Assembly (NCBI RefSeq): GCF_037126245.1
Contig: NZ_CP136925.1
Coordinates: 2,744,001-2,808,000, forward strand
Reading direction: 5' to 3'
Source: Mangrovimonas cancribranchiae
GTDB taxonomy: Bacteria > Bacteroidota > Bacteroidia > Flavobacteriales > Flavobacteriaceae
DNA: 64,000 nucleotides
Position 1 is the stretch's first letter; every line of letters starts with the position of its first letter. Below are positions 27,126 to 34,567 of this stretch, one piece after another. The notes under the pieces are model-generated. The model saw only the letters and a list, made by a program, of their open reading frames with translations, was not told where the DNA came from and ran no database searches. Made by a program: the position numbers and the translations under genes.

Positions 27126-27475
27126 TTTAGTTCTTTAAAATAAAACTCATTAACTTTCCATGTACTAGAAACTTTAGTTAAAACTAAAACAATATTAGCT
27201 TTTCCTAACTTTCCGAACACCTTAGTTTCTATTTGCACCTCATTTTCTCCTACCTCATTTTTTCCTAAGTCTAGGCTGCCAGTAGGAAACATCCCAAATT
27301 TTTCTACATCACCTATACGACTTATCACTTTCTCATTAGTATTTATATATTGCTTGGCAAATGTATAAGCTTTAGAATTTGATATTTTAATCACTGAACC
27401 TATAAAAGCAATTGAAAAAAGCAATACAAGTCCAATCAAAGCATAAAGTGATGTTCTTAAAAATGTTTTATTCAT
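27122..27475 (-). CDS. Coa1-like single-pass membrane protein
   Basis: The 117-residue protein has one membrane helix (residues 10-32) and an extracytoplasmic domain of ~80 residues with KAYTFAKQYINTNEKV and a later W in STWKVNEFYFK. This is the pattern of the cytochrome c oxidase assembly factor Coa1/Tim21-like family, which is widespread in Bacteroidota as small proteins of unclear role. The start overlaps the preceding gene by 4 bp. Whether it aids respiratory complex assembly is not known. Confidence 0.5.
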   Translation of the reverse strand: MNKTFLRTSLYALIGLVLLFSIAFIGSVIKISNSKAYTFAKQYINTNEKVISRIGDVEKFGMFPTGSLDLGKNEVGENEVQIETKVFGKLGKANIVLVLTKVSSTWKVNEFYFKELK

Positions 27476-28194
27476 ATGTCTTTTTTTATTGAAGAGCCTA
27501 TATCTAAAAATAATAGTTTATATTTTTCCATATCTTCTTTTAAAGATGTTGCTCCAAAAATAATAACATTACCTTCATACTCTAAATACATTATTAACCC
27601 TCCTATATTAATGGAATCTACATTAACAATGTATTTTAAGTAATAATTTTTTTCTACTAATTCATTTTTTAAAAAATCTAATAATATATAATTAGGTTCA
27701 TTTTTAAAGCTATTTATTTCTTTTAAAAGATAATCTTTAAATGTTACTTCGCCTAACTTTTCATAAGAAACGACAAAAGTAGGGTAATAAACAGTACTTG
27801 AATCTATAATTTTAGAAGCGGATAATAAAACATTTTGACTTGTATGGTCATCAGTAACATCCCAATTTTTTGGCACTTTCATTGATAAATCAAGATTTTT
27901 TAATTTAACTTCTTTATAATAATAATCCGATTTGTCTAATTCATAATATAAAGTATCATTTTTAAATCTCTTTACACTACTTAATTTCCCATTTTTGAAA
28001 TATTTCCAAATCCCTTGCTTTAACCCATTTTCTATCATGCCCTCTTTTAATAGGTTACTATCTACATCATACTCTTTAGATAAACCATTATAGTATTTAT
28101 CATCTTTACTTGATTTTTTTGTTTGCTCTCTTTTACAAGAAACAAATAAGTAAATAGGCAACATTATTATAATAATGTATTTTAATTTTTCCAT
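27472..28194 (-). CDS. MORN-repeat-like lipoprotein
   Basis: The 240-residue protein has a lipoprotein signal with lipobox FVSCKRE (Cys20). Residues 50-90 contain two MORN/YwqK-like units (GMIENGLKQGIWKYFKNGKL). The remainder is a domain with predicted alpha/beta content that recalls PsbP/DUF1795-type domains (LSMKVPKNWDV near residue 105). Enzymatic residues are not visible. It lies in an operon with two other envelope proteins, overlapping the next gene by 4 bp. Function unknown. Confidence 0.6.
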   Translation of the reverse strand: MEKLKYIIIIMLPIYLFVSCKREQTKKSSKDDKYYNGLSKEYDVDSNLLKEGMIENGLKQGIWKYFKNGKLSSVKRFKNDTLYYELDKSDYYYKEVKLKNLDLSMKVPKNWDVTDDHTSQNVLLSASKIIDSSTVYYPTFVVSYEKLGEVTFKDYLLKEINSFKNEPNYILLDFLKNELVEKNYYLKYIVNVDSINIGGLIMYLEYEGNVIIFGATSLKEDMEKYKLLFLDIGSSIKKDI

Positions 28195-28197
28195 ATT

Positions 28198-28752
28198 TTA
28201 TTTAACCAAAACTTTTTGAGATATTAATGTCTTTTCGGAAATCAATCTTATTTTATCAGTATCACTAGTTTTCAAGTGTACAAAATCTTCTATAACCCCA
28301 TTAATATAGTTTTCCCCTCTTTTATTAAAACCCGTTTCAAAAATAAACCCTCTATTATTCCTTGCCAATATTGTATCTAAAGAAAAATTGTTCATTATAA
28401 ACTCTGTAGATTTTTCTTCTAGATATTTGTCACTAAACTGGTCTTTCATTTTATGAAAAAACAGAGCTCTTTCAGGATAACCTTCCGTGTATAAGTTTTT
28501 GGTAATAGTGTCAAAATTGCTCTTATATCTAATAACAACAATATATTCACTATCTTTTAGTATTTCATTGACCCTTTCTTGATTTTTATCATAAAATTCA
28601 AATGAAAAAACCTGACTTGACTTTTTTAAAACTTGGGGGGTTCCTTTTTCATTGCTTTCATTTTTACAATTAAATACAACTAATAAAAATGTAATAAAGA
28701 CTATGAAATTATAATTAAATTTTGTCATATCTGGAATATTGTTTTTTTTCAT
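28198..28752 (-). CDS. Putative lipoprotein, function unknown
   Basis: This 184-residue protein begins with a longer signal region; the hydrophobic core IVFITFLLVVFNCKN ends at a lipobox-like Cys near residue 29. The mature part is rich in charged residues and shows no known motif. It is the first gene of the minus-strand operon 26915-28752, and three bases separate it from the MORN-like lipoprotein. The start is taken as the first ATG; an internal ATG at residue 9 is possible. Confidence 0.55.
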   Translation of the reverse strand: MKKNNIPDMTKFNYNFIVFITFLLVVFNCKNESNEKGTPQVLKKSSQVFSFEFYDKNQERVNEILKDSEYIVVIRYKSNFDTITKNLYTEGYPERALFFHKMKDQFSDKYLEEKSTEFIMNNFSLDTILARNNRGFIFETGFNKRGENYINGVIEDFVHLKTSDTDKIRLISEKTLISQKVLVK

Positions 28753-28777
28753 ACAACTAAACTTTATATAAATATAA

Positions 28778-28803
28778 TAAAAGGAGCCAGAATACTGACT
28801 CCT
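28778..28803 (-). terminator. Terminator of minus-strand island operon
   Basis: On the minus strand AGGAGTCAG and CTGGCTCCT form a nine-base-pair stem with one mismatch and a loop of four, followed by TTTT. It lies about 100 bp after the last gene of the DUF3871 operon (28904) and just upstream of the lipoprotein operon, so it separates the two. Confidence 0.75.
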
Positions 28804-28903
28804 ATATTATTAAGTACTCAATGACATTTTCAGGTGTTTTTTAGTAAGGCTGAAACCGTCTCAAAAGCTTGGTTATCCAAAATACAGCATAATAGCCAAT
28901 TTA

Positions 28904-29152
28904 TTACAGAAGAATATCAAAATGAAAATAGTAGTAGGGCTCATTATTAATTATATAAACCGTTTGGAGTGTATATGAAATTTTAACCATATCTACCTCC
29001 TGTTGCTGTCCCTTCTTAAGAGCCCCTACATTGTGCTTTAGAGCCACTTTAAATGGACATCTCAACGTTACTAGGTCATTCTTCCAAGTGAGTTCTAAAA
29101 TACTATAGGGCGAAGTATACTTAAGGAACCTCACCCATTCTTCATCATTCAT
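28904..29152 (-). CDS. Small protein of island module, unknown
   Basis: The 82-residue product is soluble, with several Trp and Tyr residues (SILELTWKNDLVTLRC, then PYYYFHFDILL). It has no recognisable motif. It lies 21 bp downstream of the DUF3871-like gene on the same strand and has a typical start. The position suggests it is part of the recombination module. It could also be a remnant of a larger gene. Confidence 0.45.
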   Translation of the reverse strand: MNDEEWVRFLKYTSPYSILELTWKNDLVTLRCPFKVALKHNVGALKKGQQQEVDMVKISYTLQTVYIINNEPYYYFHFDILL

Positions 29153-29173
29153 TTACTGTAAGTTTATAGATAA

Positions 29174-30154
29174 TTAATTATTTAAATACCTATTGGGTGT
29201 TTGATTTTTAATGCTATGACCTATTTCTTTCACAAACACAAACGCTGAAAGGGATCTATCCACAAAACTATCTATATAAGATGATTTGTTAGCTCCAGTA
29301 AACAGATTATACAATTGCCATAAACTAATCTTGCCTTCTGAATTAGATTTAAAGTTCTGGTCTTTATAAAATCCCTTAACTACTTTATTTATCTGTGAAT
29401 CGTTAATTTCTAACGATTTATCCAAATCATTTTTAACCCTCCTATAGGGTTGCATTCTTAACTTACCTATTAGGTGAGCAAATACTTCCTCTGTGATTGT
29501 GTAATTATTAAAGTCTTGCAGAGTCATTAAATGCTCTTCTAAAGAATGTCCTTTAAATAAATCCATAACGGCTTTGCATAACCCCTCTACAGAACTAACT
29601 CTAATATCGCTTAAAAAGCCATCTGTTGATACACATAGATTAGTACAAACATTATTTCTAAATCCAATAAAAAGTTTAAATTTTTCAGGTGACTTTTTGC
29701 TATATAGGTTCTCTTGGTTATATGCTCTTACTCCTCCAATAGAGAGGTGCAACATATTACCGTTAATATTCCTTGAAATTGAAGGCACCAAAATATTAAA
29801 AGCCATTCGTTCGTAATATATTGTTTTCTCCTCTTCCAATAACTCTTTTGCCGGTTTACCTATTGCTGAGGGAACTCGTCCTTTAACAACATGACTAACA
29901 CGAATTTCTGGTGTCTGTATTTGCTGTTCTGGCATTATTACCTCTAGTTGATTTCTAAGAGTATTGATAAACTCATGGTGAGCTATTGTAGTTTCATTGT
30001 CCTTACTAAATACAGGAATAATACAATCTCTTTCTAAATGGTTTAATGTTACTTCCTCTGTGTTTGCTACAATAAAAGGTTGACGCTCTGACTGAGTAAC
30101 AACCTGATCGTCTACAACTACGTTTTGCGTTGTGATCGCTGTAATATCTTCCAT
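29174..30154 (-). CDS. DUF3871-like island protein
   Basis: The 326-residue protein resembles the DUF3871 family found in Bacteroidota mobile elements: an N-terminal region with EVTLNHLERDCIIPVFSKDNE, a central conserved-looking FNILVPSISRNINGNMLHLSIGG, and a C-terminal part LSAFVFVKEIGHSIKN. No membrane segment is visible. The molecular role is unknown; DUF932-like proteins with a similar regional layout are connected to plasmids and phages. It follows the ATPase gene after 4 bp, so the two are probably co-translated and may act together in DNA recombination or replication of the element. Confidence 0.65.
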   Translation of the reverse strand: MEDITAITTQNVVVDDQVVTQSERQPFIVANTEEVTLNHLERDCIIPVFSKDNETTIAHHEFINTLRNQLEVIMPEQQIQTPEIRVSHVVKGRVPSAIGKPAKELLEEEKTIYYERMAFNILVPSISRNINGNMLHLSIGGVRAYNQENLYSKKSPEKFKLFIGFRNNVCTNLCVSTDGFLSDIRVSSVEGLCKAVMDLFKGHSLEEHLMTLQDFNNYTITEEVFAHLIGKLRMQPYRRVKNDLDKSLEINDSQINKVVKGFYKDQNFKSNSEGKISLWQLYNLFTGANKSSYIDSFVDRSLSAFVFVKEIGHSIKNQTPNRYLNN

Positions 30155-30158
30155 AGTT

Positions 30159-31004
30159 TTAGGTGTTTTTTATATGATTATTTTTTTCTACTTGTAAAGA
30201 TTCTTTTTTAGACAGTATTAAGTTATATATCTTGTCTCTTAGTTCTGGATATTTGTTATAAATGTGCTTTAACCCTTCTAGGGTTTCGCATGAATTTATT
30301 TCTGACTTTGCTATATCTACTACAGCATTTTGATTACACCAGGTTAATAACTTTCTGCCTGTGGCTTCATTTATTACAAACTCTGGTTTATCTATAAATA
30401 ATCCTGTTCTATCTTTTGATGCTCTAGCTAAATGCTTATCATTTACTAATTCTAGGTTCACTGTTAGCTCATATTCAAAGCCTTCTCTCGTAATTTCTTT
30501 CGTACCGTGTTTAATTACTCGTGTTTTACCATTTTTATGAACATCCATTGAGTAATCTACTTTCCTTCTTACCGTTGTAATAACATGAGATGTAGACTCT
30601 AATATTTTATCTATAAAGGCTTGATGGCGTGGCGTTACTTTTGCCCAATCTTGGAAGCGTCCACCTAGTTGTTCTTGTATTTGTAAACAGCCACCTTTAC
30701 CGTTCCATTCATGAGAGATAGAATCAATTATAATAACCTCTATATTTGCTTTTTCACAAGTTTCTATAGCTGTTATATAACGTTCTGGTGAGTATGGAGC
30801 ATCAAGCTCTAATACATTAAAATCTCCTAAATCGGAGTATAGATTTGCACTACCATTTTCAGTATCTATAACGGCAACTTTTGACCAATCGCTTGTTATA
30901 CCATGCGCTAATAGTAATGCTGAATACGTCTTTCCAAAACCAGAGGCTCCAGACAGTCCTATACGTAATTTAACGTTACTTTTTTTAACTTTTAATAATT
31001 TCAT
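30159..31004 (-). CDS. Phage-type AAA ATPase (Sak4-like recombination protein)
   Basis: The 281-residue ATPase has a Walker A motif GASGFGKT at residues 19-26, Walker B VIIIDSISH near 92-100 and an Arg-rich segment VRRKVDYSM. The first 215 residues fit the phage nucleotide-binding family (AAA_24), which includes Sak4-like RecA-fold annealing proteins. A C-terminal tail of ~60 residues is helical. In phages such ATPases act with a single-strand-binding protein in recombination. The gene upstream (31054-31401) could supply that partner. Confidence 0.75.
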   Translation of the reverse strand: MKLLKVKKSNVKLRIGLSGASGFGKTYSALLLAHGITSDWSKVAVIDTENGSANLYSDLGDFNVLELDAPYSPERYITAIETCEKANIEVIIIDSISHEWNGKGGCLQIQEQLGGRFQDWAKVTPRHQAFIDKILESTSHVITTVRRKVDYSMDVHKNGKTRVIKHGTKEITREGFEYELTVNLELVNDKHLARASKDRTGLFIDKPEFVINEATGRKLLTWCNQNAVVDIAKSEINSCETLEGLKHIYNKYPELRDKIYNLILSKKESLQVEKNNHIKNT

Positions 31005-31021
31005 ACCTATGTGTTTAAATT

Positions 31022-31046
31022 AAAAAAGAGCCCTTTAGAGCTCTTT
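31022..31046 (-). terminator. Intra-operon terminator on minus strand
   Basis: On the minus strand AAAGAGC and GCTCTTT form a stem with a loop of eight and a T6 tail. It sits between the 115-residue protein gene and the ATPase gene, which are 49 bp apart. It may lower expression of the downstream genes or separate two transcripts. Confidence 0.75.
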
Positions 31047-31053
31047 AATTTGG

Positions 31054-31401
31054 TTACTTAATGTTTTCTGTTTCTTTAATGACTTGCTTCTCCATGACTT
31101 CTAGACTATCATCTACATACTCCCAACGATAGTTAAGCATAATGGTCTCTCCCGTATCTTTAATAGTATACTCGTAGGGATCACAAGGAACTTTTTTAAT
31201 TGTTCCGTTAAAAGATGTTCCAATAGCTACTTTACAAGTTGCCTCATCAAAGGTTGTGGGCACTGTTGAAGTTCGTGTTGTAAAATAAATTCTGCCTGTT
31301 CTTTGGCTTCTTACTGTTTCTACACCTCCTTCTACTATTAAAGCATAGAAAGTGTCCCCATCATCTGTTTGAATGGGTTTAAAGTTTTTAATTGTTACCA
31401 T
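31054..31401 (-). CDS. Small island protein, possible ssDNA-binding partner
   Basis: The 115-residue protein is beta-rich: MVTIKNFKPIQTDDGDTFYALIVEGGVE at the N-terminus, then a segment rich in Thr, and an acidic tail ending VIKETENIK. Size, beta content and acidic C-terminal tail would suit a phage-type single-strand-binding protein, but no OB-fold signature is clear. It is the first gene of the minus-strand module with the Sak4-like ATPase. I leave the function open. Confidence 0.5.
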   Translation of the reverse strand: MVTIKNFKPIQTDDGDTFYALIVEGGVETVRSQRTGRIYFTTRTSTVPTTFDEATCKVAIGTSFNGTIKKVPCDPYEYTIKDTGETIMLNYRWEYVDDSLEVMEKQVIKETENIK

Positions 31402-31527
31402 GTTACGATATTTTAATATTAGACTTAAATTTGTAGGGGGAGTATCCCAAAAACCTAAGCCAGGGCGGTTGATCTATGGATTATATCGCTATCTTACTAG
31501 TGGTGAAAAATTCTTTTAATGTAGTAG

Positions 31528-31561
31528 GTAACATTTAATTTTTAGAATTGGTAAATGTTAC
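31528..31561. promoter_or_regulatory. Perfect inverted repeat between divergent island genes
   Basis: GTAACATTTA (31528-31537) and TAAATGTTAC (31552-31561) form a 10-bp perfect dyad with a 14-base spacer in the intergenic region between the minus-strand module and the plus-strand lipoprotein. The rest of the 242-bp gap is AT-rich without a gene. A repressor site or a replication or transfer structure is possible. Confidence 0.5.
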
Positions 31562-31643
31562 AAAGTTTACACCACATCTTTCTTATTGTTAAACTCTTAT
31601 GTTAAAAAATTATTACTTTTAAGCTAAAATTAGTAACATCATC

Positions 31644-32018
31644 ATGAAATCAAAAGGTAAACTATTTAGCATATTAATAGTTATTTTTTTTCTGTGGTCA
31701 TGCGCAACATCAATGACACCAAGTGAAGTTAATAACTTGCTTCCAACATTAACTAATACTACATTTTATAATAAACCCCAAGCTATTAAAGCTTTAAAAA
31801 ACAATAAATGTAGCGTTTTAGTAAAAGGAAGAAGTTACGTAGCTCCTATAGGCACAACTGTAAAAAATGATTTAAAAAATGCAGCTTATGGTATTGATGA
31901 ATGGGTGAAAATAGATGGTGGCAATGCCTATTCATTAGTAAACTACAAATGGGTAACGGTAGACCATAATGGCTCCACACAGCTACACGTTGATTTTGAC
32001 ACCATGTTATGTAAATAG
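31644..32018 (+). CDS. Small lipoprotein, unknown
   Basis: The 124-residue protein has a lipoprotein signal with lipobox LWSCATS (Cys20). The mature part contains PSEVNNLLPTLT, AIKALKNNKCSVL and a C-terminal HVDFDTMLCK; it shows no known domain. Two Cys residues in the mature part (near residues 52 and 123) could form a disulfide. It is encoded as a single gene on the plus strand, divergent from the recombination module. Function unknown. Confidence 0.6.
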   Translation: MKSKGKLFSILIVIFFLWSCATSMTPSEVNNLLPTLTNTTFYNKPQAIKALKNNKCSVLVKGRSYVAPIGTTVKNDLKNAAYGIDEWVKIDGGNAYSLVNYKWVTVDHNGSTQLHVDFDTMLCK

Positions 32019-32062
32019 TATTTATTTACTCTAATTCTACCTATGTAAAACTACAGCTTTAC

Positions 32063-32070
32063 TATATTTG
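32063..32070 (+). promoter_or_regulatory. TATATTTG -7 element very close to a start codon
   Basis: TATATTTG matches the Bacteroidota -7 consensus TAnnTTTG and ends 4 bp before ATG 32075. If this is the promoter, the transcript would begin at or next to the start codon, giving a leaderless mRNA for the nuclease-like gene. Confidence 0.5.
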
Positions 32071-32074
32071 AAGT

Positions 32075-33055
32075 ATGTATTTTAATTCATTTCAAAAAGG
32101 AGAAAGCTTTGAATCCTACGTTTTACAAACGTTGTTTCCTGAAGACCAGTATACTTTAATCCATCGCACAAATTCATTTGAACAAAACCAAGAACGTTTT
32201 TCTGAAAACACCTTACAACCAGATTTTAAATTTAGATGCAAACAATCTGGAAAGGAGTTTTTTGTTGAAGCTAAGTTTAGAAGTGATTTTAATAACCATA
32301 ATAAACTTGAGGTTTTAACCCTAAAACAGTTTGAACGCTATAAAATGTTTCAGGAACAAGAGCAATGCCCTGTGTTTATTGCTGTTGGTTATGAAGGCTA
32401 TGCTAATGACCCCGAAAACCTATCCTTATTTCCTTTAAATGAATTTGAATACTTAAATGTTTACAGAAGTAAACTTAATGAGTTTGCCATTAAACACGAA
32501 CCTATATCCAGTAACAGACTAAAACTTGACGGGTTTTCTTATCAAGAAAAAACAGAGAAGAAAAAAGGCTCAAAACCGCCAAACACCAAAGTAATGGCTT
32601 ATTTATTAGCTACAATAGTTTTATTAGCTATTGCTTTTTGGGGATATTCATCAATAAACAAACGTGAAAGCTCTAATAACATAGAAAATATAGAAACGCA
32701 ATTACAGGGTGTTATTGGTAATTATTACTCTATTTTAGACCAAGGAGAGTTAAGTAAACTACCTGACTATATTAATCCTATAGTTGACAAATGGTATAGC
32801 AAAGAAAATTTAACGCTTGAAAGTATTATTAGCCAACAAAAAGACTACCAAAAAAAATACCCCACTAGAACCACAAAAGTATTATGGGACACGTTTTTAG
32901 TTGAACATGATGATAACGATTATATTACCACTTATCAGCTAGATTACAAGCTAAAACCTAGAGGGAGTCAACATTTTAAAAACTACAAGCTAAAGATTAC
33001 GTCTGTTTGGGGAAGTAACTTTAAGCTTAAATCTATGTTTGAGGATAGGTTATAG
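32075..33055 (+). CDS. Membrane-tethered PD-(D/E)XK nuclease-like protein
   Basis: Residues 1-150 form a PD-(D/E)XK-like domain: an upstream Glu in KGESFESYV, LQPDFKF as the PD strand and FFVEAKFR as the E-X-K strand. Residues 173-193 (VMAYLLATIVLLAIAFWGYS) are one membrane helix. The last ~130 residues (IETQLQGVIGNYYSILDQGEL...) resemble an NTF2-like or SnoaL-like fold, probably on the extracytoplasmic side. So the nuclease-like part is in the cytoplasm and is bound to the inner membrane. It is a single gene in the island. Role unknown: DNA uptake, defence or element biology are possible. Confidence 0.6.
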   Translation: MYFNSFQKGESFESYVLQTLFPEDQYTLIHRTNSFEQNQERFSENTLQPDFKFRCKQSGKEFFVEAKFRSDFNNHNKLEVLTLKQFERYKMFQEQEQCPVFIAVGYEGYANDPENLSLFPLNEFEYLNVYRSKLNEFAIKHEPISSNRLKLDGFSYQEKTEKKKGSKPPNTKVMAYLLATIVLLAIAFWGYSSINKRESSNNIENIETQLQGVIGNYYSILDQGELSKLPDYINPIVDKWYSKENLTLESIISQQKDYQKKYPTRTTKVLWDTFLVEHDDNDYITTYQLDYKLKPRGSQHFKNYKLKITSVWGSNFKLKSMFEDRL

Positions 33056-33059
33056 TCTT

Positions 33060-33108
33060 AACTATGTTAGCCTTTACTTACCAATCTGCAATATGCATAG
33101 ACGTTATG
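33060..33108. repeat. Short attC-like imperfect palindrome
   Basis: AAC-TATG (33060-33066) can pair with CATA (33096-33099) and GTT (33103-33105), leaving a three-base bulge (GAC). The right end reads CGTTATG, the same as at the right end of the longer element at 35027-35150. AAC/GTT cores with extrahelical bases are characteristic of integron attC sites. It is short, so chance is possible. Confidence 0.3.
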
Positions 33109-33335
33109 TTTTTTGTGATATTTTTGTATATTCGAAGGCAGGAGTTCTGATGGGGATCTAATGCTTTATTAGAACAACCGCCATATTAATGACAGGCTTG
33201 CTGTTTAATAATGGCTTAAATACACGCTCACAAGAAGTACAAAAGTCATTACAATCAACAAGTACAAGTACGCTTGAACTGATAAATTGTTTAATTATAA
33301 AACATTTACATTATCCAAACAACAATTTATGAAAG

Positions 33336-33371
33336 TGTGTATACTAGTACCCATATAACTAGTTGTACACA
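33336..33371. promoter_or_regulatory. Dyad upstream of toxin-antitoxin-chaperone genes
   Basis: TGTGTA-TACTAGT (33336-33348) and ACTAGT-TG-TACACA (33358-33371) make an imperfect inverted repeat. It is 150 bp upstream of the toxin-like gene and could be the operator of the HTH antitoxin, although it lies rather far from the promoter. Confidence 0.35.
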
Positions 33372-33483
33372 AGCTTAAAAAAACAAACTATATTGATTCT
33401 AAAGTCATTTTTTTGCTTAAAAAGCATAAAATATTATGTTGATAATTTTTAATAATCCATAGGTCAAATGTCCTTTAAAATGT

Positions 33484-33491
33484 TAATTTTG
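33484..33491 (+). promoter_or_regulatory. -7 promoter element of TAC module
   Basis: TAATTTTG fits TAnnTTTG and is 29 bp before ATG 33521. No clear -33 element was found; the region upstream is AT-rich. Confidence 0.5.
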
Positions 33492-33520
33492 CTACAAAAA
33501 TAAACCTACAGGTTGATTTT

Positions 33521-34090
33521 ATGAAAATATTCCGTACATTTGACAAACAATATCAAGGTGTGTATCTAGCAAACTTTGTTAATTGTCCTTTTTATCAAAC
33601 ACCCGAGGAGTATGAAACAGAATTGGATAAAATACAAGATCAACTTCAAGATCCATTATTTGTACGAAATTTCATCAAATCTTCCAAGTCAGGATGGAAG
33701 AAAGGTGCATTTAAAAATCATAACTTAACATTTTTAGCAACCGATGTACTTCAAGAAGCTGCAGATTTGTTTGACAAATTAGATGAAATATGCGAAGATT
33801 CACAGAATGGTGATTGTTTCGAGCTTTTATTTGATGAATTTAAAGAACTATCAAAAACTGAAAAATACGATGACCCTGGAAGACGAAAAATGTACACTTA
33901 TGAAAAAGGTTCCTTATTGCGACTATATGGAGTTCTTGTTGGTAATAATGCAATTATCATAACAGGAGCAGGTATCAAATTAGTTGACAAAATGCATGAC
34001 ACTAAAGTCTTAGAATTAGAATTAGATAAAATGAATTATTTGAAAGACTGGTTAAAACAAGAAAATATAACTGACGCTACAGAACTATAA
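33521..34090 (+). CDS. Putative RelE/HigB-like toxin of a TAC module
   Basis: The 189-residue protein is soluble. The C-terminal ~60 residues read RKMYTYEKGSLLRLYG, then NNAIIITGAGIKLVDKM and a final helix (ELDKMNYLKDWLKQ). This strand-strand-Lys-helix order recalls RelE/HigB-type ribonuclease toxins, but with a long N-terminal extension. It lies one base before an XRE-type antitoxin gene and upstream of a SecB-like gene. This gene order is the known TAC order toxin, antitoxin, chaperone. I read the toxin role mainly from context; direct family identity is weak. Confidence 0.55.
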   Translation: MKIFRTFDKQYQGVYLANFVNCPFYQTPEEYETELDKIQDQLQDPLFVRNFIKSSKSGWKKGAFKNHNLTFLATDVLQEAADLFDKLDEICEDSQNGDCFELLFDEFKELSKTEKYDDPGRRKMYTYEKGSLLRLYGVLVGNNAIIITGAGIKLVDKMHDTKVLELELDKMNYLKDWLKQENITDATEL

Positions 34091-34091
34091 A

Positions 34092-34559
34092 ATGGGAGAA
34101 AACTTAAATAAAATAATTACCAAAACTGCTACGCAGTGGAAAACTAGAGCTAAACAAGATCGTAATAATAGAAGAAATATTACAAGAGCGCAGGCATTTG
34201 CATTAGAGTTAATGGATTATATGGATTTGCATAATATTAAACAAACAGATTTAGCAAATAAAATGGGAGTAAGTGCTCAACAGGTGAATAAAATATTACG
34301 AGCAAAAGCTAATCTAACTTTTGAAACATTAGATAAAATAGCTGATGCATTAGAAGTTAATATTCCGGCCCCAAAAATAAGAGAAATCAAAAGCTCTCAT
34401 TCCTCAATCGTACATTATTCAATGCAAATTGTACATAAACGTAAACATAAAGTTATAGAAGAAAATATAACATCAAAAAGAATAAATAAACAGAACGCAG
34501 TTTTGAATACTAGTATGGAAAACTTGGATTTATATACCTATACAGCTAATCAAATATAA
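34092..34559 (+). CDS. XRE-family HTH antitoxin with C-terminal extension
   Basis: Residues 33-92 are a clear helix-turn-helix (MDYMDLHNIKQTDLANKMGV, then SAQQVNKILRAKANLTFETL and the final helices of the domain). It is similar to HigA-type antitoxins. The ~60 residues after the domain (residues 95-155) are basic then polar and appear flexible. In known TAC systems such a C-terminal extension is the chaperone addiction region bound by the SecB-like protein. The gene starts one base after the toxin-like gene and is followed 8 bp later by the chaperone gene. Confidence 0.8.
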   Translation: MGENLNKIITKTATQWKTRAKQDRNNRRNITRAQAFALELMDYMDLHNIKQTDLANKMGVSAQQVNKILRAKANLTFETLDKIADALEVNIPAPKIREIKSSHSSIVHYSMQIVHKRKHKVIEENITSKRINKQNAVLNTSMENLDLYTYTANQI

Positions 34560-34567
34560 CGAAAACA

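Larger units (their letters stand above)
33056..33520. other. Gene-free stretch with palindromes upstream of TAC module
   Basis: No convincing gene is present. The left end has an attC-like imperfect palindrome (33060-33108), the middle has a further dyad (33336-33371) and the right end a -7 promoter element (33484-33491). A weak hairpin also occurs between GTTCTGAT near 33143 and ATTAGAAC near 33168. The content is AT-rich and different from the operon-like spacing elsewhere in the window. Confidence 0.6.

Noticed and set aside
26531-28903. Left attachment site of the island (copy of the tRNA-Asn 3' end)
   Set aside because: I searched by eye for the TCCTCAGGTTGGG or GGGCTCGAACC words to the left and found none.
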